Of a stretch of 64,000 nt of DNA, positions 42,916-55,919 are shown one piece after another (the first letter of the stretch is position 1; each line of letters begins with the position of its first letter). The notes beneath the pieces are model-generated. The model was not told the DNA's origin and made no database searches. It saw only the letters and a list, made by a program, of their open reading frames with translations. The translations under genes and the position numbers were made by a program. The stretch comes from Saccharothrix obliqua (GTDB lineage: Bacteria > Actinomycetota > Actinomycetes > Mycobacteriales > Pseudonocardiaceae): positions 1,054,001-1,118,000 of the forward strand of contig NZ_JAHXGQ010000001.1 of assembly GCF_019375475.1 (NCBI RefSeq), written 5' to 3'.

Positions 42916-44754
42916 TTGCGGTTCCCACGTTGGCTGCCGGTGCTCACCCTGATCGGTTCCGTCGCGGTGGCGGCGCCCGCGCAGGCCGCGCCGACCGGTG
43001 CGCAGCTTCGGCTCGACCAGGTCGGCTACGGCACGGCCGAGGCGAAGCGGGCGTACCTGATGTCGCCCGCGGCGGTGTCCGGGCAGTTCTCCGTCATCGA
43101 CGAGCGCGGGCGCACCGCGTGGTCCGGCCGCGTCGGCGGGTCGCTCGGCGCGTGGAGCGCGAAGTACCGCGCCGTGCAGCCGATCGACTTCACCGGCCTG
43201 GAGCGGGCGGGCACGTACCGGGTGCGGGCGGCGGGCACGACGTCGCCGCCGTTCCGCGTCGGCCGCGACCTGTTCGGCCCGGTCGCCGACCGCACCGTCG
43301 AGTTCTTCCAGGCGCAGCGGGACGGCGCGGACGTCGTGCCCGGACGGCTCGGTCGCGAGCCCGCCCACCTCGCCGACCGCTCCGCGACCGTGTACGCCAC
43401 ACCCGTGTTCCGCGGCGACGGCGGTGACGAACTGGCCGAACCGCTGCGGCCGACGGACGTCCGGGTCGACGTCGAGGGCGGCTGGTTCGACGCGGGCGAC
43501 TTCGTGAAGTTCACCCACGCCTCGGCGTACGCGACGGCGTCCCTGCTGTTCGCGCGGCGCGAGCGGGCCAACCCGGCGCTGGACGCCGAGTCCCGGTTCG
43601 GCCTGCGCTGGCTGGACAAGGTGTGGGACGCCGACGCGAAGGTCCTCTACGCGCAGGTCGGCATCGGCACCGGCAGCCCCGAGCACGGTTTCGTGGGCGA
43701 CCACGACGTGTGGCGGCTGCCCGAGGCCGACGACGCGTTGGACGTGCGGCCGGGCGACGAGAAGTTCTTCATCAAGCACCGCCCCGTGTTCCGGGCCAAC
43801 GAGCCGGGCGAGCGGATCAGCCCCAACCTGGTCGGCCGGGTGACCGCGGCGTTCGCGTTGTCCGCCCAGCTGGAGGCGCGCCACGACCCGCGCCTGGCCC
43901 GCGCCCACCTGGAGCGGGCGGCGTCGTTGTTCGCGTTGGCCAAGACCGAGGGCGTGGGCGAGCTGGTGACGGCGTTCCCGCACGCCTACTACCCCGAGGA
44001 CTCGTGGGCCGACGACATGGAGTTCGGGGCGACGCAGCTCGCGCTGGCCGGTCGGGCGCTGCACGACCCGCGTGCCGCGGGCTGGGCGCGGGCCGCGACC
44101 CATTGGGCCGCCGTCTACCTCAAGAGCGGTGACACCGACACGCTCAACGTCTACAACACCAGCGCGCTCGGCCACTACGACCTGGTCCGCCTGCTGCGCG
44201 CGGGCGTGCCGGGCGCGGAGGTGACCGAGGCGCAGGTGCTCGGCGACCTGCGGCGGCAGCTCCGGTCCGGGGTGGACGCGGCGGCACGCAGCCCCTTCCG
44301 CACGGCGGCCGACGTGGCGGCGTTCGACGTGGCGACGCGGAGCTTCGGCTTCGCCGCCACGGCCCGGCTGCACCGGGAGCTGACCGGTGACCGGAGCTAC
44401 GACGCGTTCGGCGTGGGGCAGCGCAACTTCGCGCTCGGCGCGAACGCGTGGGGCACCACCCTCGTCGTCGGCGTCGGCAGCCGGTTCCCGGAGTGCCCGC
44501 ACCACCAGGCGGCGAACCTCGCGGGTGGCGGTCACCGGGTGCTGGTGGGCGCGGTGATCAACGGGCCGAACGCGGCGGCGTTGTTCGACGGGCTCGGTGA
44601 GCTGCCCGACGGCGCGGTGCCGTGCGCGCGGTCGTACCCGGCGGAGTTCGACTCGGCCACGTCCCGGTTCCTGGACGAGCTGCGCTCGTGGCCGAGTTCG
44701 GAGCCGGCGATCGACTTCACGGCGACTGCGGCGGTGGCGTTCACCCTGTCCTGA
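42916..44754 (+). CDS. secreted GH9 glycoside hydrolase (endoglucanase family)
   Basis: A 612-residue secreted GH9 enzyme. Start is TTG at 42916 with GGAGG five bases upstream (GTG at 42904 is possible). Signal peptide WLPVLTLIGSVAVAAPAQAA, cleavage near 28. An Ig-like CelD_N domain (about 30-115) starts LRLDQVGYGTAEAKRAYL. The (alpha/alpha)6 barrel contains GGWFDAGDFVKFTHASAYA with the catalytic-base Asp pair (near 192), SRFPECPHHQAANLAGG and AEFDSATSRFLDELRS near the end, where Glu of the GH9 acid motif would be expected. It would cleave cellulose or related beta-glucans outside the cell. Exact specificity cannot be read. Confidence 0.87.
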   Translation: MRFPRWLPVLTLIGSVAVAAPAQAAPTGAQLRLDQVGYGTAEAKRAYLMSPAAVSGQFSVIDERGRTAWSGRVGGSLGAWSAKYRAVQPIDFTGLERAGTYRVRAAGTTSPPFRVGRDLFGPVADRTVEFFQAQRDGADVVPGRLGREPAHLADRSATVYATPVFRGDGGDELAEPLRPTDVRVDVEGGWFDAGDFVKFTHASAYATASLLFARRERANPALDAESRFGLRWLDKVWDADAKVLYAQVGIGTGSPEHGFVGDHDVWRLPEADDALDVRPGDEKFFIKHRPVFRANEPGERISPNLVGRVTAAFALSAQLEARHDPRLARAHLERAASLFALAKTEGVGELVTAFPHAYYPEDSWADDMEFGATQLALAGRALHDPRAAGWARAATHWAAVYLKSGDTDTLNVYNTSALGHYDLVRLLRAGVPGAEVTEAQVLGDLRRQLRSGVDAAARSPFRTAADVAAFDVATRSFGFAATARLHRELTGDRSYDAFGVGQRNFALGANAWGTTLVVGVGSRFPECPHHQAANLAGGGHRVLVGAVINGPNAAALFDGLGELPDGAVPCARSYPAEFDSATSRFLDELRSWPSSEPAIDFTATAAVAFTLS

Positions 44755-44757
44755 GGC

Positions 44758-44795
44758 GTGTCCCCCCGGCGCGGCGAGACGCGCCGGGGGGACAC
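44758..44795 (+). terminator. terminator after the GH9 gene
   Basis: Perfect 16-bp stem GTGTCCCCCCGGCGCG (44758-44773) / CGCGCCGGGGGGACAC (44780-44795), loop GCGAGA, three bases after the stop. Confidence 0.88.
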
Positions 44796-44807
44796 GATCG
44801 CTTTCGG

Positions 44808-45322
44808 GGCGGGAGAACCCGCTGGCGGGGAAGACGAAGCGGACCACCAGCGGCTCTACCCCGAAGAGGAACCACTCCCGCTCGCGCGGGAAAGGCCGCA
44901 CGTTGGTGTTCCGGGCGAACTGGAAGACCGGGGCACCCCCGCTCGTGCGGGGAAGACATCCAGGCCGCCACTCAGGGCCAGAGCATCGTGGGAGCACCCC
45001 CGCCCGCGCGGGGAAGACCGGAGGTCGACCAGGCGGACCCAGTCTGCGGACGGAGCACCCCCGCTCGCGCGGGGAAGACCATCTTCCGGTGCGGCGACGC
45101 CCCGGAGTGAAGGGAGCACCCCCGCTCGCGCGGGGAAGACGGTGGTGCCGTCCAAGGGCGGGCGGCGACGAGGGAACACCCCCGCTCGCGCGGAGAAGAC
45201 CTGCGGTCCGGCTCCGCCAACTCGCCCATCAGCGGAGCACCCCCGCTCGCGCGGGGAAGACAGCAGGGGCGTGCCGGGCGGGGTGGCGTCGGTCGGAGCA
45301 CCCCCGCTCGCGCAGGGAAGAC
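44808..45322 (-). CRISPR. orphan type I-E-like CRISPR array, nine repeats
   Basis: A 28-bp repeat (plus strand begins GGAGCACCCCC, stem CCCCGCTCGCGCGGGG, ends GAAGAC) recurs at 44930, 44991, 45052, 45113, 45173, 45234 and 45295. Two decayed copies lie in register at 44808-44835 and 44868-44896. Spacers are 32-33 bp, all different. Repeat sequence and 61-bp period are those of type I-E systems. Decay at the left end and an AT-richer flank at the right place the leader on the right, so crRNA would be read from the minus strand. Repeats 45173 and 45295 carry substitutions. No cas gene occurs in the window. Confidence 0.93.
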
Positions 45323-45420
45323 ACTTGTTGACCTGTGGTTTTTCAGTGAGATGGGGCGGTTTTCATTCGGTTCCTCATCGTCTCGTTATGGCCTGTGAGG
45401 GCCGTTGCACGGCGGAGCGC
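45323..45420 (-). promoter_or_regulatory. probable CRISPR leader
   Basis: About 100 bases next to the last intact-length repeat, notably AT-richer than the surroundings (for example GTGGTTTTTCAGTGAGAT and GGTTTTCATTCGG). This is the expected leader position for a minus-strand array. No promoter motif is convincing. Confidence 0.45.
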
Positions 45421-45445
45421 GCGCCCCGTTGCCGGTGTTGAGGGC

Positions 45446-45949
45446 TTAGAGGCGTTCGAACGGCTCCGCGTACCGGAACGGTCCGCGCTGTCCCCGGTAG
45501 GAGTGCAGGGTCCGCACCTGGAAGTACGGCCCCCACTCCGCCACCGGCGGTGTCACGGCGAGGGTCTCGGCGGGCCGGAAGCCGAACCTCCCGTAGTAGG
45601 CGGGCTCGCCGAGCAAAGCCACCAGCGGCTCGTTCAGGGCGTCGGCCGCGCCGAGCACGGCGTGCACCAGCGCCGACCCGACACCACGCCGCTGGTGGTC
45701 CGGGTGGACGCCGAGCGGTCCGAGGCCGAGGGCCGGTTCGCCTGCCACGGTCGCCCGTGTGCACACCACGTGCCCCACGATCTCGCCGGTCGGCGCTTCG
45801 GCCACCAGCGACAGGGCCGGCAACCAGCCCGCGTCGGCACGCAGCTCGGTCACCAGCCACGCCTCGCCACCGGGCCGGGCCGCGAACGCGGCGTCGGTCA
45901 CGGCGGTGATCGCCGCGACGTCGTCGGGTGTCTCACGTCTGATCAGCAC
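45446..45949 (-). CDS. GNAT family N-acetyltransferase
   Basis: A 167-residue GNAT protein: LIRRETPDDVAAITAV at the start, LGPLGVHPDHQRRGVGSALVHAVL (acetyl-CoA loop R-x-x-G-x-G, near 88) and PLVALLGEPAYYGRFGFRPAE at the C-terminal end. This matches the YhbS-like branch with the YYxRFGF motif. Acceptor unknown. GTG at 45949; ends toward the CRISPR leader and starts 9 bases after the LysR stop on the same strand, so both may share a transcript. Confidence 0.88.
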   Translation of the reverse strand: MLIRRETPDDVAAITAVTDAAFAARPGGEAWLVTELRADAGWLPALSLVAEAPTGEIVGHVVCTRATVAGEPALGLGPLGVHPDHQRRGVGSALVHAVLGAADALNEPLVALLGEPAYYGRFGFRPAETLAVTPPVAEWGPYFQVRTLHSYRGQRGPFRYAEPFERL

Positions 45950-45958
45950 CGCGCGAGC

Positions 45959-46864
45959 CTACGGCGTGGCCAGGTGCACGCCCGCGGGCATCTCCGCACC
46001 ACGCAGGAAACCCAGCAGGACGCTCTGGAACGCGCGCGCGGCCGAGGTGGGCGCCACGTCCGTCCGGTGCGCCAGGCCCACCGTCCGGGTGCTGCTCGGC
46101 GCGAGCGGCGTGCCGTGCAGCGACCGGGTGGCGAGCACCGTGCTCGGCACGATCGCCACGCCCAGCCCGACCTCCACGAACCGCAGCACGGCGTCCATCT
46201 CGCCGCCCTCCACGGCGAACTGCGGCTCGAAACCCGCGCCGCGGCACGCGGCGAGCGTCGTGTCGCGCAGGTCGTAGCCGGGGCGGAACATCACCAGCGG
46301 GTGGTCGGCCAGTTCCGTTATGCGCAGCCGCGGCACGCCGAGCGGGCGCGCGGAGGCGACGACCAGCTCCTCCCGCAGCACCGGCACGACGGTGAGCGCG
46401 CGGTTCGCGTCCGCCGGCGACACGATCACCAGCGCCAGGTCCAGGTCGCCCGCCTCCAGCGCGCTCACCAGATCCCGCGACCCGCCCTCGGTGACGGTGA
46501 CGCGGATGCCCGGGTGCGCGTCGTGGTAACGCTTGATGACGTCGGCGAACAGGCTCCCGCACAGGCTGGGCGTCGCGCCGACCCGCACCCGGCCGCGCTT
46601 GAGCCCGACGAGTTCGGCGACCTCCAGGCGCGCGGTGTCCACATCGGACAGGATGCGGCTCGCCACCGGCAGCAGCGCCTCGCCCGCGGGCGTCAGCGCG
46701 ATGTTGCCGCGGGCCCGGCTGAACAGCTCGGCGCCGAGTTCCCGCTCCAGCGCGTGGATCTGCTTGGACAGTGAGGGCTGCGCCACACGCACCTCCTCGG
46801 CGGCCTTGGTGAAGTGCCGCGTCCGAGCCACTGCCAGGAAGTATGCGAGCTGCTGGAGCGTCAT
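45959..46864 (-). CDS. LysR-type regulator, divergent from the sdh operon
   Basis: A 301-residue LysR regulator. Winged helix MTLQQLAYFLAVARTRHFTKAAEEV then AQPSLSKQIHALERELGAELF (recognition helix, 28-48), and a periplasmic-binding-like effector domain from about 90. It lies head to head with sdhC, 72 bases apart, and a T-N11-A palindrome covers its start codon. It therefore probably controls itself and succinate dehydrogenase, perhaps in response to a carboxylic acid. Confidence 0.88.
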   Translation of the reverse strand: MTLQQLAYFLAVARTRHFTKAAEEVRVAQPSLSKQIHALERELGAELFSRARGNIALTPAGEALLPVASRILSDVDTARLEVAELVGLKRGRVRVGATPSLCGSLFADVIKRYHDAHPGIRVTVTEGGSRDLVSALEAGDLDLALVIVSPADANRALTVVPVLREELVVASARPLGVPRLRITELADHPLVMFRPGYDLRDTTLAACRGAGFEPQFAVEGGEMDAVLRFVEVGLGVAIVPSTVLATRSLHGTPLAPSSTRTVGLAHRTDVAPTSAARAFQSVLLGFLRGAEMPAGVHLATP

Positions 46865-46877
46865 AGCCCCAGGCTAT
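46863..46877. promoter_or_regulatory. LysR box between lysR and sdhC
   Basis: ATAGCC-CCA-GGCTAT, a perfect dyad containing the LysR T-N11-A pattern (T at 46864, A at 46876). It overlaps the regulator's ATG, so binding would block its own expression, and lies 60 bases upstream of the sdhC start. Confidence 0.6.
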
Positions 46878-46898
46878 CGTCCGGAAGCTCACGATGTA

Positions 46899-46929
46899 TT
46901 GGACGACTCGTCACCCCGGTTCCTAGCGT
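46899..46929 (+). promoter_or_regulatory. sdhC promoter, leaderless type
   Basis: TTGGAC (46899-46904) and TAGCGT (46924-46929) are 19 bases apart; the -10 ends 7 bases before the GTG of sdhC. Confidence 0.5.
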
Positions 46930-46936
46930 CGGTCGC

Positions 46937-47566
46937 GTGGACACGATCCGGCTTTACCGCAGCACGATCGGCAAGAAGGCCGTCATGGCGGTCACCGGGG
47001 CCGCGTTGTTCCTCTACGTCGTCGCGCACATGGTCGGGAACCTGTCGATCTTCGCCGGACCGGGCGCGCTCGACGCGTACGGGCGGTGGCTGCGTGACAT
47101 CGGGGTGGTCTGGCCGGTACGGGTCGGACTGCTCGCCTGCGTCGTGCTGCACTTCGTCGCCGCGTACCAACTGACCGCACGGGCCCGCAAGGCACGTGGC
47201 CGCTACGAGCACCGGCGCGTCGTGCAGGGTTCCTACGCGGCGCGCACGATGCGCTGGGGCGGCGTGGTCATCGCGTTGTTCGTGGTCTACCACCTGCTCG
47301 ACCTCACCGTCGGGGTGCTGAACCCGAACGGTGTGCCGGGCGAGATCCACGCCAACGTCGTCGCCGACTTCCAGCACTGGTACGTGGTGCTGGCCTACAC
47401 CGCCGCCGTGCTGGCCCTGGGCTTCCACCTCCGGCACGGCGTGTGGAGCGCCACGCAGACGCTGGGCGTGACCACGTCCCGCGCGCTCGGCCTGGGCGTG
47501 GCAATCGTGATCTGCGCCGGATTCCTCTCCGTTCCCTTCGCCGTCTTCACCGGATTGGTGAGCTGA
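46937..47566 (+). CDS. sdhC: succinate dehydrogenase cytochrome b subunit (SdhC)
   Basis: A 209-residue membrane anchor with five hydrophobic helices, the single-subunit diheme b558 type. His residues expected to bind heme are visible in VVAHMVGN (near 36), VVLHFVAAY (near 75), VVYHLLDL (near 120) and LGFHLRHG (near 165). N-terminal [20 protein letters not shown] is typical. It carries electrons from SdhB to menaquinone. GTG start fixed by the -10 element. One base separates its stop from the sdhA ATG. Similar to the mycobacterial Sdh1 anchor. Confidence 0.9.
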   Translation: MDTIRLYRSTIGKKAVMAVTGAALFLYVVAHMVGNLSIFAGPGALDAYGRWLRDIGVVWPVRVGLLACVVLHFVAAYQLTARARKARGRYEHRRVVQGSYAARTMRWGGVVIALFVVYHLLDLTVGVLNPNGVPGEIHANVVADFQHWYVVLAYTAAVLALGFHLRHGVWSATQTLGVTTSRALGLGVAIVICAGFLSVPFAVFTGLVS

Positions 47567-47567
47567 C

Positions 47568-49474
<1,907 letters not shown>

Positions 49475-49478
<4 letters not shown>

Positions 49479-50221
49479 AACTCACCCTGCGGATCTGGCG
49501 GCAGAGCGGCGCGACCGGCCGGCTCGTGGAGTACCCGGTCGACGACCTGTCGGAGGACATGTCGTTCCTGGAGGCGTTGGACGTCCTGAACGAACGGCTC
49601 ATCCTGGCCGGCGAGGAACCCGTGGCGTTCGACCACGACTGCCGCGAGGGCATCTGCGGCATGTGCGGCGTGATGATCAACGGCGTCGCGCACGGCCCGC
49701 AGAAGGCGACCACGGCGTGCCAACTGCACCTGCGGCACTTCAAGGACGGCGACGTGCTGACCGTGGAGCCGTGGCGCGCCGACCCGTTCCCGGTGGTGCG
49801 CGACCTGGTGGTGGACCGGGGTGCGTTCGACCGGATCGTGGCCGCCGGCGGGTACATCAGCGTGCCGACGGGCAGCGCGCCCGAAGCCCACGCCACGCCC
49901 GTGCCGAAGCCCGACGCGGACACGGCGTTCGAGGCGGCGGCGTGCATCGGGTGCGGCGCGTGCGTCGCGGCGTGCCCGAACGGCTCGGCGATGTTGTTCA
50001 CCGCGGCGAAGGCCACCCACCTCGGCGTGCTGCCGCAGGGTCAGCCGGAGCGGTACTCGCGGGCGCGGGACATGGTGGCGGAGCACGACGCCCTCGGCTT
50101 CGGCGGCTGCACCAACACCGGCGAGTGCACGACGGTGTGCCCCAAGGGCATCCCGCTGACCACCATCGCCCGCCTGAACGCCGACCTGCTGCGTGCTCAC
50201 ACCACCCGCAGCGACAGGTAG
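49475..50221 (+). CDS. sdhB: succinate dehydrogenase iron-sulfur subunit
   Basis: A 248-residue iron-sulfur protein. [16 protein letters not shown] supplies the plant-type [2Fe-2S] cysteines, with a fourth Cys in [24 protein letters not shown] and [17 protein letters not shown] bind the [4Fe-4S] and [3Fe-4S] centres. GTG at 49475 overlaps the sdhA stop (GTGA). The 3' end overlaps the convergent yeiH-type gene by 25 bases, so no separate terminator is present between them. Confidence 0.95.
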
Positions 50222-50985
50222 GACACCGAGCACACCAGCAGCGTCGCCGCCAAGCCCAGCAGCAGGGCACGGGGTCCGGTCGCGAGCAGGCTCCGCGGCC
50301 GGACCGCCGTGCCCAGCCCGAACATCGCCAACGCGAACAGCACGGTGGCGGAGGTCTTGGCGAACTCCAGCGCGCCGCCCGGCAGCACGTCCAGCGAGCG
50401 CACCGCCACCATCGCCAGGAAACCCACCAGGAACAACGGCACCACCGGCCCGCGCCGCCGGTTCACGCCCGCCGCGATCGGCGCGAGCAGCACCACCCGG
50501 CTCAGCTTCACCGCCATCGCCGTGGCCAGGCCGCCGGCGGGCGCGGCGGCGGCGACCTGCGCCACCTCGTGCACGCTCAACCCGATCCACTCCGGTGACG
50601 CGCCGAGCAGCGGCAGCACCAGCATGGTGGCCGTGCCGAACAACGTGACCAGGGCGACCCCGGTGGCCACGTGCTCCTCGTCCCGCTCGGACGACACGGC
50701 CGCGATCGCCGACGCGCCGCAGATCGCGAACCCGCTCGCCACCAGCAGGGTCAACCCGCGCGGCAACCGCAGCCGCGCACCCAGCCACAGCGTGCCGAAG
50801 AACGTCGCGCCCACCGTCACCACGGCGGCCACCAGCACACCCGGCCCGAGCGCGACGAGCTGCGGCAGCGACAACTGCAACCCGAGCAGCACCACCCCCG
50901 CGCGCAGCAGCCGGCGGGTGGGGGACGAGAGGTCCGGCACCCGCCCTCCGACCAGGACACCCAGGACGAGCGCGGCGATGAGCAC
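50197..50985 (-). CDS. YeiH/PSE family putative sulfate exporter
   Basis: A 262-residue membrane protein with about nine helices. [56 protein letters not shown] and [12 protein letters not shown] are signatures of the YeiH (conserved hypothetical 698) family. The usual length is about 320-350, so the GTG at 50985 gives a protein lacking the first helix. No better in-frame start exists before the divergent LysR gene. Either the N-terminus is truly short or a start was lost. Confidence 0.75.
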   Translation of the reverse strand: MLIAALVLGVLVGGRVPDLSSPTRRLLRAGVVLLGLQLSLPQLVALGPGVLVAAVVTVGATFFGTLWLGARLRLPRGLTLLVASGFAICGASAIAAVSSERDEEHVATGVALVTLFGTATMLVLPLLGASPEWIGLSVHEVAQVAAAAPAGGLATAMAVKLSRVVLLAPIAAGVNRRRGPVVPLFLVGFLAMVAVRSLDVLPGGALEFAKTSATVLFALAMFGLGTAVRPRSLLATGPRALLLGLAATLLVCSVSYLSLRVV

Positions 50986-51042
50986 TGGTCCAGGCTCTGC
51001 CCCGCGGCGTGCCGCCGGTAGGCGGACATCGGCGATGAAGTC

Positions 51043-51057
51043 ATACCCTCGGGCTAT
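51043..51057. promoter_or_regulatory. LysR box over the start of the second lysR gene
   Basis: ATACCC-TCG-GGCTAT, T-N11-A with T at 51044 and A at 51056. TACCCT inside it (51044-51049) is also the -10 and ends 6 bases before the ATG. It resembles the box at 46863-46877. Confidence 0.5.
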
Positions 51058-51949
51058 GACCCAACCACCCGACCTGGCGTCGTTGCGCCTGCTCGTGCTG
51101 GTCGGCGAGCTGGGCAGCCTCGGGCGTGCCGCGCAGGAACTCGGGGTGGCGCAGCCGTCGGCCAGCAAGCGGCTGTCCACCCTGGAGCGCCGGCTCGGCC
51201 TGGTCCTGGTGGACCGGGGCAAGCGCGGCTCGGCGCTCACCCCGGCGGGTGTCGTCGTGTCCGAACGGGCGCGACGCGTGCTGGACGAGGTCTCCGGGCT
51301 GCTCGCGGGCGCGGAGGCGCTGCGCCGGGAGCACGCGGCGCAGCTGCGGGTCGCGGCCAGCATGACCGTCGCCGAGCACCTGGCGCCCACGTGGATCGGC
51401 GAACTGCGCCGCGACCGCCCCGACCTGCACGTCGGCCTGCGCGTCACCAACTCGGAGACCGTGCTGGTGCTGCTCCGCGAAGGGGCGGTCGACCTCGGGT
51501 TCGTGGAGGCGCCCGGACCGCTGCGCGGGCTCTCGTCACGCGTGGTCGCCACCGACCGGCTCGCCGTGGTCGTGCCGCCGGGGCACCGCTGGGCCAGGCG
51601 CCCGGTGACCGCCGCCGAACTCGCCGCCACCCCGCTCGTGGTGCGTGAACGCGGCTCCGGCACCCGCGACACCCTGGACCGGGCGCTGCCCGGCGCGTGC
51701 CCGCCCGCCCTCGAACTCGGCTCCACGACGGCCGTGCGCGGCGCGGTCGTCGCGGGTGTCGCGCCCGCCGTGCTCAGCGTGCTCGCCGCGGCCGCCGACC
51801 TGGCCGACGGCCGCCTGGTCGAGGTGCCGGTGGCCGGGCTGGACCTGCGCCGCGTGCTGCGTGCCGTGTGGCCCGGCGGGCGGCGGCTGGTGGGACCTGC
51901 CGCGGAACTCCTCGCGGTGGCCGTCCGCCGTAGTTCAATGGGCCCATGA
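51056..51949 (+). CDS. LysR-type regulator, divergent from the YeiH gene
   Basis: A 297-residue LysR regulator. Helix-turn-helix DLASLRLLVLVGELGSLGRAAQELGV then AQPSASKRLSTLERRLGL, and an effector-binding domain from about 90 (RVAASMTVAEHLAPTWIGEL). Regulators of this CysL/YeiE branch usually sit beside yeiH and respond to sulfur compounds; that pairing is kept here. ATG at 51056; the stop overlaps the next ATG by 4 bases (ATGA). Confidence 0.87.
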   Translation: MTQPPDLASLRLLVLVGELGSLGRAAQELGVAQPSASKRLSTLERRLGLVLVDRGKRGSALTPAGVVVSERARRVLDEVSGLLAGAEALRREHAAQLRVAASMTVAEHLAPTWIGELRRDRPDLHVGLRVTNSETVLVLLREGAVDLGFVEAPGPLRGLSSRVVATDRLAVVVPPGHRWARRPVTAAELAATPLVVRERGSGTRDTLDRALPGACPPALELGSTTAVRGAVVAGVAPAVLSVLAAAADLADGRLVEVPVAGLDLRRVLRAVWPGGRRLVGPAAELLAVAVRRSSMGP

Positions 51950-52590
51950 GCTGGTTCCGCCGCCGCACCGAGCCGTCACCCGTGCACCTGCCCAACCCGG
52001 TCGAGGCGGCGGAGGCGTTCTGGCGGCGGTGGTCCGAGCTGCTGCCGGTGGTGAGCGCGGCGCTCGGCGACAACGAGCCGCACCGCGTGGAGAACGAGCT
52101 GTGCGACCTCGTCGCCGCGGTGCACCCCGACCTGCACTTCACCCTGGAGCGCGGCCAACGCGCCATCTACGCCCTGGTCGTCAGCGGGCAGGAGGACCCG
52201 CGGCTGCGCCCCTACACCGACGCCTGGCGGGCCGCCGCGCCGCCGGAGGACATGATCTGGGAGTACCACGACTCGGTGCCGCCCGTGCCGGACCCGACCG
52301 GCGTCACGGTCAACCTGGGTCCGCGCCGCATCCGGCTCGCCGACGTGCGCGTGGCCGCCCTGGTGGACGACGGCCTGGTGGACGTGGCGGTGTTCCACCC
52401 GCTGCTCGCCGAACTGGACGAGGCGCAACGCCGCACCATGACGTTCCTCCCGCTGGACGTCACGCTCGGTGAGAGGCTGGCGGCGGAGCGCCTGGGCCGC
52501 GTGGAGACCGCGCCCGCCGAGCCGGTGGGCGCGATCGGCCTGCTGGAGTTCCGCGACCTCGTGCGCGGGCTGGGCGCGGAGCCCGCCTGA
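51946..52590 (+). CDS. conserved hypothetical protein
   Basis: A 214-residue soluble protein coupled to the LysR gene (ATGA). Features: an aromatic N-terminal helix PVEAAEAFWRRWSELLPVVSAAL, then a domain with VHPDLHFTLERGQRAIYALVVSG and IWEYHDSVPP, and AQRRTMTFLPLDVTLGERLAAER near the end. No catalytic motif is visible and I do not recognise the family beyond actinomycete hypotheticals. ligA follows 31 bases later with its own promoter. Confidence 0.75.
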   Translation: MSWFRRRTEPSPVHLPNPVEAAEAFWRRWSELLPVVSAALGDNEPHRVENELCDLVAAVHPDLHFTLERGQRAIYALVVSGQEDPRLRPYTDAWRAAAPPEDMIWEYHDSVPPVPDPTGVTVNLGPRRIRLADVRVAALVDDGLVDVAVFHPLLAELDEAQRRTMTFLPLDVTLGERLAAERLGRVETAPAEPVGAIGLLEFRDLVRGLGAEPA

Positions 52591-52609
52591 AAATGTCGTA
52601 CCCCCTGGT

Positions 52610-54856
<2,247 letters not shown>

Positions 54857-55131
54857 GCCAGGTGCGGGTGGCCCCGCCCGCCCCGGCCGGGCTGCCGAAC
54901 TCGCAGCGGACCGTGAGCCGGGGCATCGGCGTGGTCGGGCTGAGTGCGGGTCGTCGAGCCGGGAGGTCGGTGGTGGGGCCGAGTGGCGGGCTGCCGAGGC
55001 GGCCGTCGGGGGTGTCGGGTGGGCCGTCGCGCGGTGTTCGGCGGGCGGCTCGACCGAGTTGGTCGAAGTGCCTTGATCGAACCCCCCGGTGGCGTTTGGC
55101 TGGACCGGTTACCGGCGGGAGGGGCGGGGTG

Positions 55132-55638
55132 ATGGGCGAGGTCGTGGTGAGGGCGGCGCGTGCGGATGAGTGGGTGGAGGCCGGGGTGCTCACCGTGGCC
55201 GCCTACCACGCCGACCGGTACGTCGACAGCCACACCGGCGGGTACGCCGACGAGCTGGCCGACGCGACCGCGCGGGCGCGGGAGGCGGAGCTGCTGGTCG
55301 CCGTGGACGTGGCGGACACCCTGCTCGGCACGGTCACCATCGCCCGACCCGGCTCCCCGTACGCCGAGGTCAGCCGGGACGGGGAACTGGAGTTCCGGAT
55401 GCTCGCGGTGCGCCCCGAAGCCCGCGGTCGGGGTGTGGGGGAGGCGTTGGTGCGTGCCGTCGTCGCGCGTGCCAGGGAGGCGGGCGCGCGTCGGGTGGTG
55501 ATGAGCAGCGCCGAGACCATGACCACGGCGCACCGCCTGTACCGGCGGCTCGGGTTCCGGCGGTTCCCGGAGCGCGACTGGAACCCCGTGCCGGAACTGC
55601 GACTCGTCGCCTACGCGTTCGCCCTCGAACTGGACTGA
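55132..55638 (+). CDS. GNAT family N-acetyltransferase
   Basis: A 168-residue GNAT protein. VVVRAARADEWVEAGVLTVAAY at the start, EFRMLAVRPEARGRGVGEALVRA (acetyl-CoA loop R-G-R-G-V-G, near 95), and TAHRLYRRLGFRRFPERDW at the end. ATG at 55132 lies behind GGGAGGGGCGGGG. Substrate unknown. It stands alone between ligA and a BKACE gene; the 275-bp gap before it and the 281-bp gap after it hold no gene. The latter is a low-complexity CCGACC-rich stretch. Confidence 0.86.
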   Translation: MGEVVVRAARADEWVEAGVLTVAAYHADRYVDSHTGGYADELADATARAREAELLVAVDVADTLLGTVTIARPGSPYAEVSRDGELEFRMLAVRPEARGRGVGEALVRAVVARAREAGARRVVMSSAETMTTAHRLYRRLGFRRFPERDWNPVPELRLVAYAFALELD

Positions 55639-55919
55639 GCCGACGCCCGGCCACCGGTCGCCCCGATCCGGCCCGACCGACCCGCCCCCGGTCGACCGCG
55701 CACCGACCCCGGCCGACCACCGCCGGCCCCGACCGCCGCCGGTCACCCCGGCTGTCTTCCGCCGCCGCCGACCCGCCGACTCCTGCCCGCCGCCCCCGAC
55801 CACCGCCGACCGGCCCCGACCTCCCACAACTGGCCACCCCTGACCGAGCCGCCGCCAGGTGGGCGTCCCACCCCCGACCGGGCTCGCCCCGGGCAGTCGA
55901 CCATGCCAGGCTGAGCGGC

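Noticed and set aside
44597-45331. 244-residue ORF and antisense frames across the CRISPR array
   Set aside because: They consist of translated repeats and spacers.
55639-55919. CCGACC-rich low-complexity stretch as a possible gene
   Set aside because: Frames are Pro/Arg/Thr-only, without start sites or motifs; best seen as drifting intergenic DNA.
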